DNA of 64,000 bases from Rhyzopertha dominica (lineage: Eukaryota > Arthropoda > Insecta > Coleoptera > Bostrichidae): the NCBI GenBank assembly GCA_025024175.1, contig QCXZ01000001.1, forward strand, positions 2,914,001-2,978,000. Reading direction: 5' to 3'. Position numbers and translations under genes: made by a program. This document shows, piece after piece, positions 55,393 through 64,000 of the stretch. A model generated the notes under the pieces. It was not told the DNA's origin. It saw only the letters and a program-made list of their open reading frames with translations, and did not search any database. The stretch's first letter is position 1. Each line of letters opens with the position of its first letter.

Positions 55393-58300
55393 TCGGGTTA
55401 GAATAGCGAGAGTTGCATTGCTCGTAAGAATTTCCCGATGCCTCAAGTCTCAAAACTAGAACATTCAGTTATTCAACGGATTACAAAAGCAAGGTCAATT
55501 TGAAGAATAAACAAAGTGAAGAAATGCTGTACGCCCCGAATAATGAACAAAGATGTCACGGTTGAATAGGTAAGCGCAGCACTAGAGATTGTGTGAATAT
55601 TCGTAGTATTCCAAATAAGGTTTTTGTGGAAAGAAAATTTGAAAAAGTTGCCCGGTAAATTAAAATATTCAGGAAAACTAAAAGTGCCTTTTTCCATGGG
55701 ATTTTTTAATGAATTCGCGATCATAACCCAGGATTCGCGTAATTCTTATTTATTTTGTTTGTTGTGGTCTTGGGAAAGATTTGCTGATAGTCGGTATACC
55801 CACAATTTTTGTATGCACTGTCGGCCATAACTGACGATGTGAACGATGAAAGTAGGAAAATTTGGAATTCCATGAAACTGTACAACTCAATTGAATGATT
55901 CCGGTAAAGTTAAAATTTTCGAAAAACTCATTTCGGCCTGATAAAATCTGATACTTACGTTTGTTTTTAATTTTGTGTTGATGCCCTAACGTGCAATTAT
56001 AGTTCGTTTCTAACAGAGATGGTTTGATAGCTGATTCATTTGTGCAGCCTTTCTTTTGCGATCTGTCAATGGAGGTATTTTCCGACTTTCTGTAAATGAA
56101 GAATCTTGTTTTGCTGGAAACTTTTCCAGTAAGTTATGGTCGTGAAGTCATACACAAATCTTATTAAAAAACACTTTGTGTATAAAATAAATCATTTATT
56201 TTGACTTAAATGGAATTAAAACTGTATGGTTCCAATACGGTCACATTCCAGGCGCATCACACAATTCCAGCATTTCAGCGCTGTATACAGCCGATATAAT
56301 TCATCCGCATGTAAAATTTCCCATTGGCGTATTTACAAATGTATTGCTCATGAATCAAATACACGGGCCATTGATGATTATTTATGGTTACGATCGTTAA
56401 CTCACATTTCCAATAAGTTTTGTAATAATTAAATAGTCCCACTAAAACAGTGATTGTTGCTAGAGTGCTCATCCAAATTCAGATCAAGTTAATTTTTATT
56501 TTTTGTCGTTTGTATTGTGAAAATTTATAATAGAGTTTTGCATAAAGATAGTAGAAAGCGGAATTGCGTTATTTAGAGCAAATGTCGCATTTGTAGATAT
56601 AATATTTCGAGATGGTACGAATCTAGCTTGTTTTTTTTAATTCCTTTCTCTTTTTTATTAGCAGTGATTCAATTCAAATGACAAACTGGCATTATATGTT
56701 AAAATACATTTAACTTTCTTAAAAATCTACCTTCAACTGACTTAACGACTACGCCACTGGTTGTGCATATTTCGCACGTACGCCTAAGGTTTTATAATAG
56801 CAAAACGAACGCAGGGACCAGATGCATGTCGCTTACGCTTGTTACGGATTATTATGAGAAACACATTGCATTTCCGGTCCTCGGTTTTAGGCCAAAGGAG
56901 CATATGCCAGCTATACCTAATGCAATACGATATTCGTTTTGTCCATTACCGCTCGCTGATCCCCCCGACGTTGTCTTATTGCCGTTTTGACTCCGGATGT
57001 CGTGAAGGGTATTCAGTTTCGTATTTTGCTCGCAGAATGGCATTTGCGATGTTGGGAGGGTCGTTTTGTAAAGATGGGAGTTGCGGATTATAAGTGCATT
57101 TTATAAAATTTCTGCCTTTGTTTATCATAAACAATCATTAACGCTTGTTACATGAATACATGAGGTTTGTGCTTAGAAATTGAAAACTGGTCCATTTCTC
57201 GAAGTGGATGATTTCATAATAATAATAATAATCTTCTCTGGGAACAAATACTTGAGGTTACATTCACGCTATTTATTTAATAGTAGAGTGCTTTTGACTA
57301 ACAAATAGCCATCGTCCAATGACCAGCACCATAAATAATTAAGAAAAAAGGGGACTTTTACAAATAACACCACTTTCTAAAAAAATTAGATTAGATTAGT
57401 CATAATATTTGTTGTTTTTTTTTTAATTTATTTATGGTTCTGGTACTGATGATGACTATTTGTTATCGGAGGGTGCTTACCATTAAATGAATAAGGTGGA
57501 TGTAACTTCAGTATATTTTCTTAAAGAAGGCTTACTTATTTTCGCTTCTTCCAGTGTAAAGCCTAGTTCAGTATAATATATAGTCATGACAGAAATTTTG
57601 TGAAAAACTTATTTTTTTTTGTTAAAGCTAATCTAAGTGGTTGATTACAATGGATAACTGTTGGCAATTTAGATAACAAAAATTACCTGCATCCATAAAC
57701 CAACCCAGAATAGTTTTTTAATATCGTATTTGGGTATTTTCGTATAATTCGAAATACTAATGATAAGGCACACCTTATTTCATGGTAATTTCCAATTTCT
57801 TCATAAACTGAGCATCACCTGTTTTCTTTTTGTTATCGTATACGTATTTAAAATACAATCAAACTTTCGACAAAAAATTATTTGGACTATTATATGCTTG
57901 ATGATACGTCATAATAAGTTGTAAGTAAAAATACACTTCTTTAGGCTCTTTGCCTTAAATGAGAGATTATTTCCAGTAAAAATTCTCTGTTTGTTCTTGC
58001 TGCACTACTACTAAAACTACTTTATAGAAAATCAAGTAATATGGGTACCTATTTCATCTAAACGATGTGCTTGTACTATAATATAGAGGGCATTGCATTT
58101 AGTTCTAAGTAAAATAAATCTGTTCGTTTAGAGTCCTAAATCTTAGCCGTATTTAGCATAACAGTGATAATAGATGATCAAAGTAAGTAAAATTTACCAT
58201 TTTAAAAAGTAACTTGCCATCTACTATGGTTAAAAATTAATAGGTCCATTAAACGATGACGGCGAGCATTATAAATGGCAAAGAAATTAATAACCAATAG

Positions 58301-58599
58301 CCAAGCTGAATTTTTCGCGTTTCCTAACAGAAGCTAGAACGGAAGCAATAACTTATAATGTCCACAGAAGCAACCTGGTCATTAAACATTTCTGTAATCT
58401 GTCGAAAATACCGTGCAAAATCAATAAACGTCTCCTTCGCATCTCTCCAAAGACGCATGTTCGTTTAGACCAACAACGTGCAAACTTTCACACCGAAATA
58501 TGCCTAAACGATTGTTAATGGATCTCGTTATGACCTCGATCTTTGGGAATTATTATTGCTGCAAACCAGTCGATGCTAAAAGAAGTGGTTGAAATACGT
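55393..58599. other. Unassigned stretch
   Basis: No gene or RNA recognised. AATAATAATAATAAT at about 57218-57232 could be the microsatellite tail of a retrotransposon, but no coding remnant adjoins it. Frames 56763-56990 and 56839-57093 lie in a slightly GC-richer patch and have no motif. Confidence 0.4.
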
Positions 58600-58790
58600 A
58601 GGATCCTGAGATTATTGTTTATTTGGTTATTTAAAAAAGACCTTCGTCGACGACGTTTTCGAGACGATCTTGAGTTACGAGAAGCTGTTTTGGTCCATTT
58701 TGGGGACAAATCGAAGGAATATTTTTAAAGGGATAGAAGTGCGTTGAAGTCAAGGAAGATTACATTGAAAAACTATAAGAACTTGTCAAA
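58600..58790 (+). pseudogene. mariner transposase C-terminal remnant
   Basis: The plus strand reads LFIWLFKKDLRRRRFRDDLE then LREAVLVHFGDKSKEYF. This corresponds to the mariner C-terminal consensus LFxxLKkxLxGxrFxxdeELxxAVxxxFxxkxxeFfxkGI. After a frame change KGIEVR is readable (58725-58742) and a degenerate K-L-x-Y-I-E tail follows. The catalytic Asp block upstream is not recognisable. About 60 residues; non-functional. It is not from the same part of the protein as the 37.9-kb mariner fragment, so a direct family comparison is not possible. Confidence 0.6.
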
Positions 58791-60464
58791 TTTTGCCTCT
58801 TCCGCTGTCAGGCCAGGAATTATTGGCGCTTACCTCGTAACATTGGAAAAGTCTTTATTCTTGAAATTGTTTAATTTTCTCCCGAATGAGCATAAAAAGG
58901 TTCTTTTTGAAGACTCTCATTCAACTGCTGCAGTTTTTGCTTAATTCTGACGACAAAAAAGGGTCGACCGTTTATTTTTTCGCAGCGCTATCGCGAAACG
59001 CCGCTAAAATTGCGGACGGCGATTCCTCACACGCATGAAGCGTCGTCATGTGTGGAGAGTGGCAGTGGACTCCGTCATTAGCTGCAGGAAGCTGTGGGTG
59101 GTGCCTGGGAGTGGGAAAGACCACCTCCTTCTGCAGCGACGGTCTGGAGGTGGCAGGACGTGAAGTGGTTCCTGGTCATTCATAAACGAAGTAAACAACT
59201 GACAATCGTTGTACTTTTGGTGCCCTGGTAGAATATAGCAGGGGGAGTCAGAATGTTTGGGACGAATCAGCACATACCAGCTTCAGACTTAATTAAATTC
59301 GTATCGTTTGGTGTTTGTCAATCTTATGATGGTTAGAACCATTTCATGCCCTTTTCAGATGTTTTTTTTTTCTGTACAACAGGTTACAGGATAATCGTAA
59401 GAGTTTTCTTCTTGAAATCACGCAGTTTTTTTCATACTTCTGCAATAGTAAGGCGTTAATAACTACTGCTTTTTTACATCTTACCAATTTGGTGACATCA
59501 GGAAGTAGTTAGATTACGTTTCAGAATAAAAACGAATCAAATTCGAATTGTTAATTACTCAAACCTCTGCTTTGTACCTTATCTGTTGTTAATTTGCATC
59601 TCTTTCATCTACCTGTAGGTAAAGGGAAAGATACGTACGTTTTTTTAGAACCTCAGATTAAAAAATTAATCACTTTTTTCCTAGGTGTGACGAATCTTTT
59701 AGGATCGAATGCAAAATATGTGATACATTCCAAGACAAAGTTTTCCCAATTCACGTAGCTCGAAGTACCTACTAATGTTATTGTCACAATAGCACCTTAC
59801 AATATACTTAGCTTGTTAAAAAAAAAAGAGTCAAATGGGTATATGAAATCTTACACTCCATCATGCCTCGTACACTAAATATTCATATTTTAAGTAAACT
59901 AAATCACCACCGCTCATTATATTTGTTCTCTTCTCCTTCCTCCGAAGTTGCTTCTAGCGGAAAGCTGTAAATAGTGTCGTATTCTGCAAAAAAAGAGTGA
60001 AAGATGTGCAGCATTTTTTTGAGTTTAGTATATAAAATAATTCGGCTAGATACTCCCAATTCACTTTCTTCAGCCTTTCATTTTTCCCATCTCCATACCA
60101 ACGTGGATGTCAGTTGATACCAAAAGGATAACTGTTTTATGTTCAATGCTGCCGAAAAGTTTACATCATTATCATATGGGGATATTTTCTCAAAACACTT
60201 GAACCTTAATATGAATGTACAATGTACTGGTGTACAAGTATGTCAAATGAAGCATCTTTTCCAGAAGCAGTTGAATACTTGCTGCTATAGAAGTTCAACC
60301 GGTTCATTCATTGATAGAACTAATCCGCCAGTTAGCATCAATCTATTGTTATTTTCTGTTACCCCAGAGTTAGTTGTAAATGCTGAAGATTTTGTTTTCT
60401 GAAATGACGTTTAACAAATTAAATGAACGATGTTAGTTTAACAAATTCCATCTAGTTATAAGAT
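58791..60464. other. Unassigned stretch with a GC-rich patch
   Basis: 58965-59270 is richer in GC and CG dinucleotides (e.g. CGCAGCGCTATCGCGAAACG) and contains CACACGCATG/CATGTGTG arms near 59027-59055. The minus-strand frame 59046-59273 and plus-strand frame 60139-60402 (87 residues) have no known domain. Possible regulatory sequence; no gene supported. Confidence 0.35.
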
Positions 60465-60600
60465 TAGTACTGCGGCCAAGACGAGAATTTTCTCGGTCTC
60501 GTCTCGATATCATCTAAAAATTCGAAAATGAGATTGGCTCGAGATCGACACGAGATCCAGTTTTTCCATTGAGAACTTCGATCTTGAAGCCAGCTAAATA
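60465..60600. repeat. Possible single end of a MITE
   Basis: TACTGCGGCCAAGACGAGAA followed by alternating TCTCG/CGAGA motifs to about 60575 resembles the subterminal part of insect MITEs. The complementary end was not found, so this is tentative. Confidence 0.3.
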
Positions 60601-60984
60601 TACCACAAAATATATACATATTTTAAAGTTTAAAATAAAGAAGTCAAAATGCATTCAACATTACATCTTACCAACCGTCAGTGAGCTTGAATATGGTGGA
60701 TGAATTAGCTATGATAATTTGGTGCTCTATAACAGTATATATATAGTAAAGCTGCAGGTACAGCTCATTCACATTAAAATAGTCTTTTACTAATAAAAGC
60801 TTAGTAGTATTACTAATTTTTCTGCAAAATCGCCAAAATGATTGAGGTATTTGTCATATCGTACCACAGACTTTTAGATACCCTCTTCAGGGAACTGTGC
60901 CACCCTAGGTGCCACCAACTCGATCATGTGCATTTTCCGGAGGTTTTTGGTAGTGACAAAGCGTCATCTGCTAACCGTTAAGCA

Positions 60985-61260
60985 AAAGACAAAGTTTATT
61001 GTGAAACGTTACCTTGCACGGCTGCACTGTCCAACGTGACGATCTTTTCAAACAATTGTAAAGTTTTGGACCATCCATCGTACAGTCCGGACTTGGCACC
61101 AGTAATTTTTATATCTTTCGAGAATTTTTGGGAGGACAACGCTTCTTCACCAAGGTAGCTTTCCAGTAGGCTGTCAAAATGAACTTGACCGGCTTGGAGT
61201 TCGGAGATTTTGTAGAATCGAAGACTATTCAACTTCTAATAATACAACACCATCGAGGGT
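60985..61260 (+). pseudogene. mariner transposase remnant around the third catalytic site
   Basis: LDHPSYSPDLAP is exact (61066-61101), the block preceding the third catalytic Asp of mariner. The following residues are VIF where SDF/SDY is expected, so the Asp is gone. FLGGQRFFTK, in another frame (about 61125-61155), matches the xLxGxRFxt consensus. ARLHCP-type residues upstream (61010-61035) may correspond to the region after the second Asp. Three frames; dead. Confidence 0.65.
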
Positions 61261-64000
61261 TAAAAAAACTGCCTTATACATGCCCATTGCAGGAATTTTA
61301 CTTAGGTAAACTGTTTCATTTGTTTCTGTGCGTCTGGAAGGTTGTAGAAATATTTTACTTGGGAAGCACACAAACTAAAAACTTGCTTGCTTGTGCTATT
61401 TGATGGATAAGCGTGATCATCTAGAAGAGAAAACGATCTGCTATTCAACTGAGGGATTTATGTCCATCAGATTACCTGGGATGCTTAGAAAGCTTCATTT
61501 TTTACGCTACAGGCTGCACGCGGTCGCACGTGACGATAATGGTCTAATAGAGAAAGTAAATAACTGCAAAGTGTCTCAAATTTAACTCAAAAATTATGTG
61601 TGTGAATATGCACCCTGCAGCATCACATAAATTTTGCTTTGCTTTCTTATTCGGCTGAAAATAATTACTTAATATAGGTGCATAAATCAAGTGCCAGAAA
61701 GCTGAATATATGATGTATATTTTTCGGTACAAATTTTGCAATATTATAATTATTAAAGACGCATTTTTCGTATTCCTAGCAGCAGTACAAAATGTTTAAA
61801 TAAATTTGGAAAAATTAAATATTAATGCTGTAAATGTAAGATAAATACACCACTACTAACTATCAACTAACAATTATTTTTTACTGTTTTATATTCGCTA
61901 TATTTAGGTACTGATTAAAATAACGCATACGTCTTTCCCTACATAGAAATGATAAAAGTAATTAAAATGCTTTGGATATTATGGTTTTACACACCTGTAA
62001 TAATCCATTTCCCAGATTTTAACATTTCATTTAGTAGAATTCTTTTTTATAAACTTTTCGCTCCATGGTATGATTTTCGTCGCTTCTGTCGCAAGTATTC
62101 GAGTACTCTGATTTCGTCAACTAAATTGTTTTTAACTTTCAGTGCTAATATGATCGATGAAAATAAGCGCCTTCCTCGTGATAGAGGCACAAAACCTAAT
62201 CTATAGAGACATCTCGCGAAGCATCGTCGAATCAGCGCACGCAACCTGCGCCTTGGTTAAGATATCTGCTGCCTGGTCCGGTTTTCTAACTTGTTTGAAA
62301 GTGCCTCGCTGGGCGGTGTTGTAGGAATCTGTTCCCTGGATGCACTACATCTATAATTGGTGGCAAAAGAGGGTGCCGTTTTGCTCTGTTTTGTATCAGA
62401 ATATCGGAAATTGCATTTTGCGAGCGTGTTACGCAATTAGCGCTGTTCAAAGGGCTGGAAATGCGAGTAAGCGGCTTCTGCATTGGATAATTTAATTTCG
62501 ACCATTGGTAGGCGCCCGTTTGTTAAGGAAATGTGAATTGTTGCTAATAAATTGTTAAAAGAAGCATTGTTTCTCTTATCTTTGATGAATTAATGATTAT
62601 AATACGCATTTGTAATAAATTAACTAGTCTAGCACTGATGCACTAAAAGTTATGTCAGAAATGGGTCATGCTACTGAAAAATTAGACCTACAACTTGAGC
62701 TACACGTAGCCGACGTTTCGGAATTATTTTTAGACCCACTCCTGGCAGAAAATAGCGTCTGCATTGGCAGTACAACATTATTCAGTTTAGCCACAGCTAA
62801 CGATTTGTTTAATATCGCAAAATTTCCCGTGAAGTGTACCGTGAAAGCCGCAGTGCTGCCTCCATCTGGTTCTATTGAATAAGCGAAATAGGCAAAATCT
62901 GAAAATGGGCGCCTTGTGTTGGTGTATTTTCAGTGCAAATACTTTGAAGTTTAGTGGACCATTAAAAAGTACTAAAAGTTTATAACAGTAAACAATTCGA
63001 GCGCAAATCCTGTTTCTAGGGTTCCGCTATAAATAATTGGCTTTCGGAAACACCGGGATAAAAATAGGTTAACCGAGCATGAGGAAGCACCATCACCATC
63101 ATCACCACCATCGCAATATTCACTCGTACATTCCTTTTGGAAAACACCACCGGAGGGTAAATATTGATCTTCGCCGCTATTTTCGTTCAACCAAATCATC
63201 GCTGGAATTATTTATTCTTGAAAAATCGATGAGCGCTCACGTGCCAGTGGCTAAGGAATTTTTCCATCTGTTACACTGAAATGCTTAACCAATAATTCTC
63301 GGTAGTCTTAGACTTTGTCGTTGTGCAAGATGAAGAAATAAGAATTGAAAAATTTTGAAACTTGGTACAACGGCTAATCCCTATTGTAGCATTTGAACTG
63401 AAAAATTCTCTAGCTGCTATAAAAGGCTTTCCGAAAGTATCGTGTACTTAGTTATGATTATAATTGGTCATCAAATTTGGTTAATTTTGCACTCACATGT
63501 ATTTCGAATCTCAAAGAAAACCGTTTACGTATAGTTTCTACACAAAAACTATATTAATTTCCCTTTACTATGGACGAACACTTAAAAGACATAGGTAAGC
63601 GATTTTTTTAAAAACAGCTATATCTTGATTGGTATAGTGTGCTTTGGAAGCAATAGAAATTGTCTTGCTGTCAAGACTTTTATAATGTGACAATATTACC
63701 ATAAGATGTCTAAATTTTAATTTTTGAAAGAAGAATTTTTAACAGACAGACCTGAATTACACGAGAACAATAATGAAAAGACAATGCCAGAATTTTAGCC
63801 AATGACAGTTTAATGTTTATTACCTAGTCCAAGAAGCAATAAAATTGTTTCTCTGCCCTTCAATAATGTACATTTTCATGTACTGTAGATTTAAATTAAT
63901 AGTTAACTAAATTTGTCGGGTAGTTATAACCATTTTGTAGATTATTATAAATACTAAACTAGAGTTAAATTACACATTAATAGCCCACTTGTTCACCTAA
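61261..64000. other. Unassigned stretch to the window end
   Basis: No recognisable gene. Frames 61391-61585, 61949-62206 and 62652-62882 (plus) lack known motifs; the last (76 residues) begins an acidic segment, LDLQLELHVADVSELFLDPL, that I cannot place. 62200-62520 is a GC-richer patch without long frames. A CAC/CAT run at 63089-63115 is a small trinucleotide microsatellite. Confidence 0.35.

Noticed and set aside
63089..63115. Run of CAC/CAT encoding poly-His
   Set aside because: A trinucleotide microsatellite inside a short unsupported frame; not evidence of a metal-binding protein.
1..64000. CRISPR array, operons or bacterial-type promoters
   Set aside because: No regularly spaced direct repeats, no adjacent same-strand gene runs; composition and transposon content are eukaryotic.

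Overview
The window reads as AT-rich nuclear DNA from an arthropod, most likely an insect. The clues are the mixture of transposon families (Tc1/mariner elements with a DD41D-type catalytic core, mariner, hAT-like elements, R4/Dong-like, jockey-like and RTE-like retrotransposons, and a Metaviridae LTR retrotransposon), the low GC content, and the lack of any prokaryotic gene organisation. I could not assign an order or species. Isolated single n characters suggest ambiguous calls in a draft assembly. I recognise no host protein-coding exon, tRNA or rRNA, so the window is intergenic, a long intron, or a repeat-rich block.

Layout. 1-1720: decayed non-LTR reverse transcriptase (RT) split by an insertion that carries a Tc1-like transposase tail. 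2731-3332: decayed Tc1/mariner element with long terminal inverted repeats (TIRs). 4861-5158: small MITE. 5700-7345 (minus): long R4/Dong-like RT remnant, abutting a sharply GC-rich block (7346-7760). 7829-8335: tandem duplication. 8391-8825 (minus): RTE-like 3' end. 10277-11645: first copy of a 1.35-kb hAT-like non-autonomous element with an 8-bp target-site duplication (TSD). 11646-20763: a 9-kb stretch without recognisable genes, with a few GC-richer patches.

20764-28290 holds two more DD41D-type Tc1/mariner remnants, a jockey-like fragment and a second copy of the RT family seen at 1-1720. 31080-32504 is a near-complete DD41D-type element with both TIRs and one frameshift. 34989-37159 is a different long-TIR element that encloses a transposase N-terminus and a frameshifted OTU-like cysteine protease segment with degenerate repeats of it. 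37923-38693 (minus) is the 5' half of a mariner.

41369-46899 is the best-preserved object: a full-length Metaviridae (Ty3/gypsy) retrotransposon with two LTRs that look identical, an intact gag and an intact pol. 47908-49015 (minus) is a jockey/I-like RT. 50737-53009 is a hAT-like element into which the second copy of the 1.35-kb element was inserted; it also carries a nearly perfect 89-nt foldback. 54542-55392 is a third hAT-like element keeping a short BED zinc-finger reading frame. 58.6 and 61.0 kb hold mariner C-terminal remnants.

As a system the window is a nested, multi-family transposon graveyard with one apparently young retrotransposon. The least expected content is the OTU-domain cargo between transposon TIRs at 35-37 kb.
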